A stretch of DNA of 64,000 nt, taken from JABMOV01 sp964344305 (GTDB lineage Bacteria > Fidelibacterota > Marinisomatia > Marinisomatales > JABMOV01). Shown here piece by piece: positions 9,160 through 17,737 of the stretch (positions are counted from its first letter, which is position 1; the number at the start of each line of letters is the position of its first letter). Where the stretch lies: NCBI GenBank assembly GCA_964344305.1, contig CAYFMT010000013.1, forward strand, positions 1 through 64,000, given 5' to 3'. Position numbers and translations under genes: made by a program. The notes beneath the pieces are model-generated. The model was given only the letters and a program-made list of their open reading frames with translations. It was not told the DNA's origin and did not search any database.

Positions 9160-9855
9160 ATGAATCAAAAAACAAAACTCATTTATGAGGTCAAGGACCT
9201 GAAGAAGGTCTATGACAATCGTGCCGTCCTGCAAATTGGACGGCTCCAATTCCACCCCGGAACCGTGTACGGTCTCATTGGACCTGTCGGGTCAGGAAAA
9301 TCCACATTGTTAAAGATTCTTGCAGGAATCGAAAAACAAACCGATGGCACCCTTACCTTCGAGGGTGAAGAATTCAAATCAGGCTGGTTTGGCAAAGTAA
9401 GTGGTAATGAAAACATCTTCTTATCAACAACAGAAATGCTGCCGGATAACAAAAAAATCAGCCAGGTTATCAATGAATTTTTCCCCAAAAAAGCAGGCAA
9501 TATTCAAAGCAAGTATTTTTCCAAAGGTGTACAGAAGACCTTTTGGGACATTGCGGTAAAAAACCTGTCTCCCGGTGAAAAAGCCTGGGTTTCAATGATT
9601 CTTGCTGTGGAAGGGGACCCAAGGGTTCTCCTAATCGATGACTATGGTGCATTACTTGATTCCGGACTGGAATACGAATTCAGGAGACGGCTCAAGAAAA
9701 TGAACAAAGACCTGGGTACGACGATAATTCTTGCTGCACCTACTGAACAGCATATCAGGAAATTTGCCGCTGTTCTTATTCATCTGGATAATGGGCATAT
9801 TGCAAAAATCCGTCCCGGTGCAGGTAAATCCAGTTCTGGATCATATCGGAATTAA
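9160..9855 (+). CDS. Lone ABC-type ATPase, partly degenerate
   Basis: A 231-residue single ABC nucleotide-binding domain. Walker A is intact (GPVGSGKST, about residues 42-50). The signature region reads LSPGEKAWVSM instead of LSGGQ. Walker B is LLIDD with a second Asp where the catalytic Glu is usual. The switch region AAPTEQH lacks the expected His after the beta-strand. The start is the ATG at 9160, with GGGAG 7 bases upstream, rather than the TTG at 9157. No permease or binding protein is adjacent, so the partner is unknown. It could work with a distant membrane protein or have a non-transport role. It sits 33 bases after trxB and 6 bases before the next gene. Confidence 0.75.
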   Translation: MNQKTKLIYEVKDLKKVYDNRAVLQIGRLQFHPGTVYGLIGPVGSGKSTLLKILAGIEKQTDGTLTFEGEEFKSGWFGKVSGNENIFLSTTEMLPDNKKISQVINEFFPKKAGNIQSKYFSKGVQKTFWDIAVKNLSPGEKAWVSMILAVEGDPRVLLIDDYGALLDSGLEYEFRRRLKKMNKDLGTTIILAAPTEQHIRKFAAVLIHLDNGHIAKIRPGAGKSSSGSYRN

Positions 9856-9861
9856 TCGATC

Positions 9862-10812
9862 TTGACCACCGGTTTTCTTCTATCCGATCTTTTTACTCAG
9901 CATGATACTGGTGCAGGACATCCTGAATCGCCGGAAAGATTGAAAGCCATAGCAAATCATCTTCAATCCAACCAACTCTGGGAAAATCTGGATCACATAG
10001 ACCTGGAGGAAACATCCACCGCTGAATTCGTGAGTCTCATACATCCTGAACAGTATCAACGACGATTCCATGATGCTGTTTTGTTCGGTCAGCCTATCTT
10101 TGATTCCATGGATAATCCCATGAGTACCGCCACATTCAATGCGGCATCCATGGCCGTTACGGCTATGGTGAATGGCATCGATGCCATTATTAATGGGCAA
10201 TGCAAAAATGCATTTGCTGCTGTGAGACCCCCGGGTCACCATGCAGAGGAATCCACTGCCATGGGATTTTGTTTCTTTAACAATGTTGCGGTGGCGGCCC
10301 GATACGCCCAGGAACATCATCAACTGGATCGCGTTGCCATCATTGACTTTGATGTACATCATGGAAATGGAACCCAGCATATATTCGAAAATGATCCTAC
10401 GGTGCTGTACGTGAGTACACATCGATACCCATTTTATCCAGGTACCGGATCAGAAAGTGAAATCGGTACCGGAAAGGGAAGGGGATTCACGGCGAATTAC
10501 CCATTATCAGTCCAGACTGGAGATGAGGAATATATACGAATCGTGAAAAATGAGATAGCCGATAAAGTTTTGTCATTTAGACCGGATTTACTTATTCTAT
10601 CTGCTGGTTTTGATGCCCACGAATTGGATCCTCTGGGTGGAATGAATGTTTCTACAGATGGTTTTAAAATAATGACCCGTACGTTTCTGGACATAGCAAA
10701 ATCAACCTGTAATGGTCGTTTGTTTTCTGTTCTCGAAGGTGGGTATTCACTGAAAGGGCTCAGTGAAAGTGTGGGTGAACATATTTCTGAATTGATGGAG
10801 TATACTCAATGA
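9862..10812 (+). CDS. Histone-deacetylase-like zinc hydrolase
   Basis: A 316-residue member of the HDAC/AcuC/acetylpolyamine amidohydrolase superfamily. The N-terminal HDTGAGHPESPERL, RPPGHHAE (122-129, with the catalytic His pair 126-127), IDFDVHHGNGT (zinc ligands D164 and H166) and SAGFDAH (third ligand D251) are all present, as is the LEGGYS segment with the catalytic Tyr. A TTG start at 9862 is required to include the conserved N-terminus. Bacterial members remove acetyl groups from small molecules such as polyamines or from proteins; the substrate cannot be told here. It overlaps the next gene by 4 bases. Confidence 0.9.
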   Translation: MTTGFLLSDLFTQHDTGAGHPESPERLKAIANHLQSNQLWENLDHIDLEETSTAEFVSLIHPEQYQRRFHDAVLFGQPIFDSMDNPMSTATFNAASMAVTAMVNGIDAIINGQCKNAFAAVRPPGHHAEESTAMGFCFFNNVAVAARYAQEHHQLDRVAIIDFDVHHGNGTQHIFENDPTVLYVSTHRYPFYPGTGSESEIGTGKGRGFTANYPLSVQTGDEEYIRIVKNEIADKVLSFRPDLLILSAGFDAHELDPLGGMNVSTDGFKIMTRTFLDIAKSTCNGRLFSVLEGGYSLKGLSESVGEHISELMEYTQ

Positions 10813-11435
10813 AAAAACTGACACGAACACATCATAACCGCATGATCGCAGGCGTGTGCGGTGGATTTTCTGAATATTTTGAAATTGATGTATCACTGGT
10901 AAGAGTGCTGTGGGTTTTCTTTACATTGTTTGGTGGTTCTGGTGTACTTGGGTACATCCTGGCATCCATGATCATCCCTGATAAAGGTGCCTCAATCAGT
11001 GATGATGACACAGTTCAAAAAATTGAAACACGATCCACATTTTGGACTATTGTATTATTAACGGTAGGGTTTATTGTCATTGTTCAGCACGATTACCTGT
11101 TTCGATCTATTCTTTATTCTTTCTGGGGGACAAGCCTGAACTCTCTATTCAGTCTGGGACTCATAATTGTAGGTGCTTACTTACTATTCTACCGTCGGGA
11201 AAACCTCATTGCTTTCTTTAACAGAGATGCGGCGTTACCGCTACATTTATCCCTGACCGATAAAAAGCTTGCTGGCGTGTGTGGTGGGATTGGTGAATCC
11301 ATCAATGTGGATCCAAATATCATCAGGTTGATATGGGTTTTCGGGACATTTATGACAGCCGGAACCGGTGCGATCATCTATGCTGCTCTGGCGATTCTAT
11401 TGCCAAAAACAGCCTACGCAGAGGTTGATGAATAA
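10809..11435 (+). CDS. Membrane protein with two PspC domains
   Basis: A 208-residue inner-membrane protein with a PspC domain at each end. The first (about residues 3-60) has MIAGVCGGFSEYF then VRVLWVFFTLFGG. The second (about 145-205) has KLAGVCGGIGESI then IRLIWVFGTFMT. Two further hydrophobic helices lie between them. PspC proteins are known from the phage-shock envelope-stress response; no pspA or pspF is nearby. The end overlaps the next start by one base (TAATG), so it is translationally coupled to the heptose kinase. Confidence 0.88.
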   Translation: MKKLTRTHHNRMIAGVCGGFSEYFEIDVSLVRVLWVFFTLFGGSGVLGYILASMIIPDKGASISDDDTVQKIETRSTFWTIVLLTVGFIVIVQHDYLFRSILYSFWGTSLNSLFSLGLIIVGAYLLFYRRENLIAFFNRDAALPLHLSLTDKKLAGVCGGIGESINVDPNIIRLIWVFGTFMTAGTGAIIYAALAILLPKTAYAEVDE

Positions 11436-12415
11436 TGGAAAAAGCACGCTTTGATGAGATAATATCACGATTCAGAGATAAATCAATCCTGGTCATTGGT
11501 GACCTGATGGTGGATGCATACCTGTGGGGTAATGCTGATAGAATTTCACCGGAAGCGCCTGTCCCCATTGTCCATATTACTGAAACAAACAGCAACCCCG
11601 GCGGGGCAGGAAATGTGGTGAAAAACCTGTCTGAACTGGGAGCGCAGGTTTCAATCCTAGGAGTAATTGGAAATGATCACCAGGGTAAAGCTCTAGTTCA
11701 ACATTTCAATTCATCAAACGTTGATACATCAGGGATTCTTGTGGATGACTCAAGGCCTACATCCATAAAAACAAGGGTCATCGCACATAATCAGCAGGTG
11801 GTAAGAATAGACCAGGAATCACTTCAACCCTATTCTCAGGCACTATACACAGATTTACGCACAACACTGAAGAACTCCATTAATGACGTGGACGCAGTAA
11901 TACTTGAAGATTACAATAAGGGTTTGTTTAATCCCGGTTTGATTGAGTGGATTATCACCACGTGCAGGGAAAATGGCACCCCGGTTTACGTTGACCCCAA
12001 AAAGCACAATATTGCATCCTTTTCACATGTCAGACTGTTTAAACCGAATTTTCCTGAATTTCTTGGTTGTATCTCAGAACCATACAATGAATCAGAATTG
12101 AGCAGGATTGGCATGGACCTGCGTACAGCCATGGATGTTGAAATACTCATGGTCACTCGCGGAAAAGACGGTATTGCATTGTTTACTGCTGATGGACTTA
12201 CCACCATTCCAACCAAAGCCCGAAAAGTGCATGATGTATCCGGTGCAGGCGACTCTGTCATCAGCACATTCACACTGGCAGACATTTCGGGTGCCTCTCC
12301 AGAGGAATCTGCCATGCTTGCCAATTATGCGGCCGGTAAAGTATGTGAAGAAGTGGGTGTGGTTCCCATTTCAATAGATAAACTGTCGGAAATTGTAACT
12401 TATCATCATTCCTGA
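11435..12415 (+). CDS. hldA: D-glycero-beta-D-manno-heptose-7-phosphate kinase
   Basis: A 326-residue PfkB-family sugar kinase matching the N-terminal kinase half of HldE (RfaE1). Visible motifs are VIGDLMVDAYLWG near residue 23, the PfkB signature GGAGNVVKNL, the segment YVDPKKHN with FKPNFPEF, and the ATP/catalytic GAGDS at 270-274. The nucleotidyltransferase half is absent, so a separate HldC-type enzyme would be needed. The pathway makes ADP-heptose for the lipopolysaccharide inner core, pointing to an LPS-bearing outer membrane. An ADP-heptose-independent PfkB kinase is the alternative. Confidence 0.85.
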   Translation: MEKARFDEIISRFRDKSILVIGDLMVDAYLWGNADRISPEAPVPIVHITETNSNPGGAGNVVKNLSELGAQVSILGVIGNDHQGKALVQHFNSSNVDTSGILVDDSRPTSIKTRVIAHNQQVVRIDQESLQPYSQALYTDLRTTLKNSINDVDAVILEDYNKGLFNPGLIEWIITTCRENGTPVYVDPKKHNIASFSHVRLFKPNFPEFLGCISEPYNESELSRIGMDLRTAMDVEILMVTRGKDGIALFTADGLTTIPTKARKVHDVSGAGDSVISTFTLADISGASPEESAMLANYAAGKVCEEVGVVPISIDKLSEIVTYHHS

Positions 12416-12418
12416 TAC

Positions 12419-14038
12419 TTGATACACTCCAGAATATCTAAACTCATTTCCCTGGCATTTTTCTCCGTTTCATTTCTCTACTCTCAAATCGATACCCGGT
12501 TTAACCCTATGGATTGGGTCCTGTTCACACAATCCGGATCTATCACATCTATTTCCCAGGGATATACGTACATCTATGTTGGTTCCGAACTTGGTGGTGT
12601 GTTCCGATTCAATGTGTATAGTGACGAATGGGAGGACCCACTCACTGTTGCCCAGGGATTACCGGATAACTCCATCGAGTCGGTTTACTTTGATTCCCAT
12701 TCAGGCATGTTATGGATTGTGACACCGGAGCATATCTCTTACAGCTATGATAGAGAAGGAAACTGGTTTCATGTAGATAAATCAGATCTGTCTATCAATC
12801 CAAACACGACCATTCGACGGATGGGAAGTACAAAAGATTTCATTTGGGTTGAAGCAGGTGCACTTTATTTGAAGCTGGACCGAACATCTGGGGTCCTGCT
12901 GGGATCATTTCCCACTTTGGATGTAGCGGATATCACTTGGAACAGTGTACCCATGGAGTTCTATTCGGAGTTTCCACCGACCTTGCAGGATTTTACTATT
13001 ACAGATGGGTGGATTCTTATGCATGACCAGTTCATTGATGATGTGGGACGGGATGTGTTTGCCACAACCATGTATCGGCAGAAAAATGGTAACCTCTGGA
13101 TCGGGACGGACAATGGTCACGTGCTGGTAGCAGATGCCACGATGGATATACTGAGACCCCATCGATGCAGTATTTCAAATACCAATGTCACAACAATTCT
13201 GGGCTCATCTTCCCTGTATCTCGCAGGATATAAGGATCCGGCGACAAAAGGAATTTCATATTTTGACCTCTATCGAAACATTGTGGATTGGATTGAGCCT
13301 GAAATCACTATCAATTTGCCCGGAGTATCATTTACATCAGGACTTCTTACGGACAAGCACTTATGGTTTGGCAGTTCAGGCTCCATCTCTGTGTACAACA
13401 AAAAGCATGATTACTGGAAAACCGTTACATCCCAAATCTCTCGATGGATTTACGCCATGGAAAGGGACTCTGGGGCCGTGTGGGTTGGTGGAAATAGAGG
13501 TGTAGAAAGATTTGATGAAACGTATATGCAATCCTTCCCGTTCGACATGGCATCGGCATTTGATGGTATGATCATTTATGATATCGATGTTGCAGGAAAC
13601 GATGTATGGTTTTCAACAGATCAGGGATTGTGGATTTACAATAAGAAGAATGGTTGGTTGTTACCACCATCCAGGTGGACACATGATACACTGGATGTGT
13701 TTTTAACCTGCTGGAATGTGATAGTGACAGATACAGCGATTTATACAGCTACCAATGCCGGGATACACCAATGGAACAGGTTGGATCATCGTGTAAAACT
13801 GGTTGTGGACCCATCATTATATCAGAGTAGACCCGTTTCCGATTTGGAATTTGTTGATGATTTTTTCTTTATTGGGACGGACAATGGACTCTTTCGTGTA
13901 CAGGAAGGCGGCAGGGGATTTCAGCACTATAATTATCCATTTATTCGTCAGGTAAACGATGTGTATATTAGCGACGAAGATTGCTGGCTGGGAACAGATC
14001 AAGGTCTGGTCTGGTTCAATTGGAAACGGGATATATGA
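12419..14038 (+). CDS. Secreted beta-propeller protein (Reg_prop-like)
   Basis: A 539-residue exported protein with an N-terminal signal peptide after a TTG start at 12419, followed by repeated short beta-propeller blades. Repeats read LWIGTDNGHV, LWFGSSGSI, VWVGGNRGV, VWFSTDQGL, FIGTDNGLF and CWLGTDQGL. These resemble the two-component-regulator propeller repeats common in Bacteroidota, but no kinase or transmembrane output domain follows, so this is a free-standing periplasmic or surface propeller. It ends in an ATGA overlap with the GWxTD gene, which suggests that the two products work together. Confidence 0.75.
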   Translation: MIHSRISKLISLAFFSVSFLYSQIDTRFNPMDWVLFTQSGSITSISQGYTYIYVGSELGGVFRFNVYSDEWEDPLTVAQGLPDNSIESVYFDSHSGMLWIVTPEHISYSYDREGNWFHVDKSDLSINPNTTIRRMGSTKDFIWVEAGALYLKLDRTSGVLLGSFPTLDVADITWNSVPMEFYSEFPPTLQDFTITDGWILMHDQFIDDVGRDVFATTMYRQKNGNLWIGTDNGHVLVADATMDILRPHRCSISNTNVTTILGSSSLYLAGYKDPATKGISYFDLYRNIVDWIEPEITINLPGVSFTSGLLTDKHLWFGSSGSISVYNKKHDYWKTVTSQISRWIYAMERDSGAVWVGGNRGVERFDETYMQSFPFDMASAFDGMIIYDIDVAGNDVWFSTDQGLWIYNKKNGWLLPPSRWTHDTLDVFLTCWNVIVTDTAIYTATNAGIHQWNRLDHRVKLVVDPSLYQSRPVSDLEFVDDFFFIGTDNGLFRVQEGGRGFQHYNYPFIRQVNDVYISDEDCWLGTDQGLVWFNWKRDI

Positions 14039-15294
14039 AACGAATCACTTTACCAATACTACTGATACTATTGTCCATACTCCTCGTGGGCCAATCATCG
14101 AGGAATAGAAGCACTAAAACCGAACTGATTGATAATTTTTCTATTAAAACTGTTCCTGTAGCCGTATCCTCTGAAGATTCTATAAAAATCATTACTGTCC
14201 TGGAAATCCCCTATTCCAGTTTACAATTCATAAAGGATAAAACCGGTTTCAGGGCTGAATATGAAGCCACAATTGTGGTGCAGGATGATGAGAATCATCA
14301 GTTTGATCGAGCCATCTGGCAGGAAACAGTGCATGCGGACAATTACCTGGAAACTGTATCACTGCAATCCCACATCACCCATGGCAATGAAATGGTTGTT
14401 CCCTTGGGAAATGTCCGGGTTATAACCGAGATAACCGATTTGGAAACTCACAACCGCGGCTATAAGACCAATATTCATCAATTTGATATTGAGGATGATT
14501 CACCAACCCTTTTTCAACCTGTGATTTTAGTTGAAAAAGAAGGGGACTGGGGATTTGGTAAGAATCTTTTTCCTCTAATTTCAGGTGCTAAGGCCGACAA
14601 TCCTGAAACCATCTATGTAAACATGTCCGGGCACACATACCCGGAGCCGTTTGACCTGAATGTATCTCTGATGTACAACAAGGAACAGATCTGGACGAAG
14701 TCATTGTCCATAGACAGTGACAGCAAATGGTTTGTTAAAACAATATCCATTCCTTCTGATACACTTGTGGGAATCCAGCTTGAAATGAATGTGACATTGT
14801 CACAGGGAGATTTTGAGGAGACAAAATCAACAGTAGTGCGATTGAAACACAAAGGTTTATCACCCTATATCCGGGACATGAATCTTGCCCTCGAGCAAAT
14901 GAAGTACATATTAAGTACCGAAGAAAAATCTCGCATTAGAAAAGCAAAAAACAAGCAAAAAGAAAAACTGTTTTTTGATTTGTGGAAAGACAGGGATCCA
15001 ACGCCCAATACACCATTCAATGAACTCATGGAAGAGTATTACAGACGCGTTGAATTCTCTAATGAGCACTTTTCAAATTTTCAGCAGGGATGGCGATCAG
15101 ACATGGGCATGATATATATCCTCATGGGTCCACCCGATGATGTCGAACGAATCAATATGCCCCACGCTCGGAATACCTACGAAATCTGGTATTATCACCG
15201 TATCAATGAGCGATATACATTTGTGGATCCCAATGGATTTGGGGATTATCGTTTGAATGAACCCTATGTGGGTTTTCCATCCAGTGGATGGTAA
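14035..15294 (+). CDS. GWxTD domain-containing exported protein
   Basis: A 419-residue protein. The ATG at 14035, inside the upstream stop, is followed by a good signal peptide (ITLPILLILLSILLVG), so earlier in-frame starts are unlikely. The C-terminal third (about residues 290-415) carries the GWxTD-type region: FWDLW-like KDRDPTPNTPFNEL, a YYRRVEFSNEHF helix, then GWRSDMGMIYILMGPPDD, with Ser in place of Thr in the name motif, and NTYEIWYYH. GWxTD proteins are widespread in FCB bacteria and have no established function. Confidence is high for the family and low for any role. Confidence 0.85.
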   Translation: MKRITLPILLILLSILLVGQSSRNRSTKTELIDNFSIKTVPVAVSSEDSIKIITVLEIPYSSLQFIKDKTGFRAEYEATIVVQDDENHQFDRAIWQETVHADNYLETVSLQSHITHGNEMVVPLGNVRVITEITDLETHNRGYKTNIHQFDIEDDSPTLFQPVILVEKEGDWGFGKNLFPLISGAKADNPETIYVNMSGHTYPEPFDLNVSLMYNKEQIWTKSLSIDSDSKWFVKTISIPSDTLVGIQLEMNVTLSQGDFEETKSTVVRLKHKGLSPYIRDMNLALEQMKYILSTEEKSRIRKAKNKQKEKLFFDLWKDRDPTPNTPFNELMEEYYRRVEFSNEHFSNFQQGWRSDMGMIYILMGPPDDVERINMPHARNTYEIWYYHRINERYTFVDPNGFGDYRLNEPYVGFPSSGW

Positions 15295-16091
15295 TAGTGC
15301 TAGAGTATTTTTCTTACAGCAGATTGTCAACATTCAGTCAGTGTCCGGCTCGATTTAAAATACAGTACATTGATAAAATTGAATGTAAAACCGAATCCAT
15401 TGAAGCATTTGTCGGGATTCAGGTCCATGAGGTGTTGGAGTTTCTGTATAACCAAAAAAACAGGGATGGTAAAACACCATTACTGGATACACTGCTGGAT
15501 ATTTATCGGCAAATCTGGGAGAAAAAATGGCACGATCAGATAGCCATTTTTCGATACAATATTTCCTGGCAGGAGTATTATCGCCTCGGTGAAAAATGTA
15601 TCGCATGGTATTATAGAACATTTCACCCATTTGATGAGCCGGTGCTTGGTATTGAGCATCCATTTGACCTGGAGCTCCTGGATGGAATCCGATTTAAAGG
15701 ATTCATTGACCGCGTTGATCAGCTTGAGAATGGCGATATAGTTATCCATGATTACAAAACCGGGAAAAGGGCCATGTCTCAACAGCAGGCAGATAAGGAT
15801 TTACAATTGTCCATCTACCAGTTGGCAATGGAAAAAGAATTGGCAAGTCACGAAGGCATCTATCTTACCTGGCATTTTCTACAGGTAGGAAGGAGTGTAA
15901 CATCCACGCGGACCCCAACGTTACTGGAAACACATGTAACAAAAATTACGGATCAGGTAAATCAGATAGTCTCACGGATAAAAAATGGTTCCGAGTTTGA
16001 ACCAAAAGAAGGTTTTTTATGTAACTGGTGTTATTACTGGGAGGAGTGTCCTGCCAAATATTCCCATAACCCTGCAATAAGAAGTCTATGA
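15288..16091 (+). CDS. RecB/Cas4-like PD-(D/E)XK nuclease with Fe-S cysteines
   Basis: A 267-residue stand-alone nuclease of the RecB C-terminal/Cas4/AddB type. YSRLSTFSQCPARF at the N-terminus is the family start motif. GFIDRVD (about residues 137-143) and HDYKTGK (D155, K157) form the PD-(D/E)XK active site. QLSIYQLA is the QxxxY motif. Cys19 plus Cys245, Cys248 and Cys254 are placed like the 4Fe-4S ligands of AddB and Cas4. There is no helicase and no cas gene nearby. It starts at the ATG at 15288, overlapping the GWxTD gene by 7 bases, and overlaps the RNase H gene by 4, so a joint nucleic-acid job is plausible. Confidence 0.87.
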   Translation: MVIVLEYFSYSRLSTFSQCPARFKIQYIDKIECKTESIEAFVGIQVHEVLEFLYNQKNRDGKTPLLDTLLDIYRQIWEKKWHDQIAIFRYNISWQEYYRLGEKCIAWYYRTFHPFDEPVLGIEHPFDLELLDGIRFKGFIDRVDQLENGDIVIHDYKTGKRAMSQQQADKDLQLSIYQLAMEKELASHEGIYLTWHFLQVGRSVTSTRTPTLLETHVTKITDQVNQIVSRIKNGSEFEPKEGFLCNWCYYWEECPAKYSHNPAIRSL

Positions 16092-16624
16092 AACTGACAA
16101 AAGATGAACTAAATGCATTCAGGAATGGTTTGACCCCAACCATTGTGAATCAAATTGAACCTGAATACCAAAAAATTATTCGGACGTGGCTGGAAAAAAA
16201 GCCAGGAGATAGCTACACTCTGTATATAGATGGGGCAGCTGACTTGCACTCCAAACGTGCAGGAATTGGGGGAATCATTCTTCGAAAGGATGAGGAATTG
16301 TATACTTTTTCTGAATTTCTCCCAGATGCCACCAATAATGAAGCAGAATATCATGCCCTCATCAAAGGGCTTCAGTTAGCCATGGATTTGAATTGCAATG
16401 AGATAACCGTTTTTTCCGATAGTGAATTAATCGTAAAGCAGATCAACGGTCTTTATAAAGTAAAACACCCAAATATGATCCCTCTATACGCACAGGCAAA
16501 CAACATTTTAAAATCTTTCAAGTCATGGTCTCTGTCACACATCCCTCGTGAAAAAAATACGCGGGCAGATAAATTGAGCAAGGATGGAATGGCAAGTGGA
16601 GAAGAAAAACAGACGAATCCGTAG
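16088..16624 (+). CDS. rnhA: RNase HI-like ribonuclease
   Basis: A 178-residue RNase H family protein that cleaves the RNA strand of RNA-DNA hybrids. The core lies at about residues 38-170. YIDGAAD gives the first catalytic Asp, NNEAEYHALIKGL the Glu, and VFSDSELIVKQ the second Asp. IPREKNTRADKLSK gives the last acidic residue in the bacterial RHA-like (YqgC/Rv2228-type) layout. An extra N-terminal stretch of about 37 residues precedes the fold. Translation is coupled to the nuclease gene upstream (4-base overlap). mreB starts 79 bases later. Confidence 0.88.
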   Translation: MKLTKDELNAFRNGLTPTIVNQIEPEYQKIIRTWLEKKPGDSYTLYIDGAADLHSKRAGIGGIILRKDEELYTFSEFLPDATNNEAEYHALIKGLQLAMDLNCNEITVFSDSELIVKQINGLYKVKHPNMIPLYAQANNILKSFKSWSLSHIPREKNTRADKLSKDGMASGEEKQTNP

Positions 16625-16643
16625 TGGTGGAATTACCAGGATG

Positions 16644-16671
16644 TTTGCAGCAGAAAACATAGTTAAATTTG
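16644..16671 (+). promoter_or_regulatory. Possible Bacteroidota-style promoter before mreB
   Basis: TTTG (16644-16647), 16 bases, then TAAATTTG (16664-16671), which fits the TAnnTTTG -10 element of Bacteroidota. The spacer is shorter than the usual 19-21. It lies 33 bases upstream of the mreB ATG. Weak evidence. Confidence 0.25.
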
Positions 16672-16703
16672 GTATTGTATTTAGTTCAGGAATTACAGAA
16701 TAA

Positions 16704-17732
16704 ATGGGAATATTTTCAACTGTTTCAAATTCTTTAAACTGGGTGTCTGGCGATATTGCCATTGACCTTGGTACAGCCAACACTCTCTTATGGATGAGTG
16801 GAAAAGGCATTGTCATTAATGAACCATCCATTGTAGCAAGATCAGTTAATGATGGCAAGATCATCGCTGTTGGGAATGAAGCCAAAGCCATGCTGGGCAA
16901 GACACATCGTGAACTGGAAACCATCAGACCGCTTCAGGATGGTGTTATTGCAAACTTTAATATGACCGATGGCATGCTTCAGGGATTTGTACGAAAGATC
17001 AATCTAAACAGATTGGCCCGCCCGAGAATCGTTATCTGTGTCCCATCAGGTGTTACAGAAGTCGAGCGTCGTGCGGTTAAGGATTCCGGTGAACGTGCAA
17101 ATGCCAGGGAAGTGTATCTTATAGAAGAACCGGTTGCGGCCGCAATCGGTATTGGATTGGATATTGCGCAACCTGTTGGAAATATCATTGTGGATATTGG
17201 AGGAGGTACCACCGAAATTGCCGTTATTGCCCTCGATGGTGTCGTTACAAAAGAAACCATACGAATCGCCGGTGATGAAATGGATGAAGCAATCGTGCAA
17301 TGGTTCAGGAATGAACACAAGCTGGAGATTGGGCTCCCCACAGGAGAAGCCATTAAGAAGTCCGTCGGGTCCGCCATGCGCATGAAAATAGAAACCATAT
17401 CCGTGAAGGGTCGCGATCTTGTTTCTGGAATTCCTAAAACCATCGAAGTATCATCTGATGAAATTCGTCAGGCATTAAAGGACCCCGTGAACCAGATTGT
17501 GGAAGCAGTGAAACGTGCCCTTGAAACCACACCTCCTGAACTGGCAGCTGATATCCTTGACAGAGGTATTATCATGACGGGAGGAGGAGCGCTGCTAAAA
17601 GGGATTGATCAGATCATACGTGAACGAACAAACGTCCCGGTAAATGTTGCTGAAGATCCATTGTTATCGGTTGTACGAGGCACCGGGATGGTCCTGGAAA
17701 ATGTGAAGCGGTATGAGGCCGTGTTAATGTAG
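16704..17732 (+). CDS. mreB: Rod shape-determining protein MreB
   Basis: A 342-residue bacterial actin that organises lateral wall synthesis at the inner membrane. Phosphate-binding loops are visible as AIDLGTANTLLW (about residues 19-30) and IVDIGGGTTEIAVI (about 162-175). The adenosine motif is IIMTGGGALLKGID. An N-terminal amphipathic start, MGIFSTVSNSL, suits membrane attachment. It is the first gene of mreB-mreC-mreD-mrdA-rodA, all tightly packed. AGGAATT upstream acts as a weak Shine-Dalgarno. Confidence 0.97.
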   Translation: MGIFSTVSNSLNWVSGDIAIDLGTANTLLWMSGKGIVINEPSIVARSVNDGKIIAVGNEAKAMLGKTHRELETIRPLQDGVIANFNMTDGMLQGFVRKINLNRLARPRIVICVPSGVTEVERRAVKDSGERANAREVYLIEEPVAAAIGIGLDIAQPVGNIIVDIGGGTTEIAVIALDGVVTKETIRIAGDEMDEAIVQWFRNEHKLEIGLPTGEAIKKSVGSAMRMKIETISVKGRDLVSGIPKTIEVSSDEIRQALKDPVNQIVEAVKRALETTPPELAADILDRGIIMTGGGALLKGIDQIIRERTNVPVNVAEDPLLSVVRGTGMVLENVKRYEAVLM

Positions 17733-17737
17733 CAGTA

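Noticed and set aside
9880..10422. 180-residue minus-strand frame opposite the HDAC-like gene
   Set aside because: The plus frame carries all zinc and catalytic residues; the antisense frame has no family features.
15288..16091. Cas4 of a CRISPR-Cas adaptation module
   Set aside because: The cysteine layout fits, but there is no cas1, cas2, effector or repeat array anywhere in the window.
16979..17443. 154-residue minus-strand open frame inside mreB
   Set aside because: It lies wholly opposite a strongly conserved mreB, has no recognisable motif and mirrors its codon pattern.
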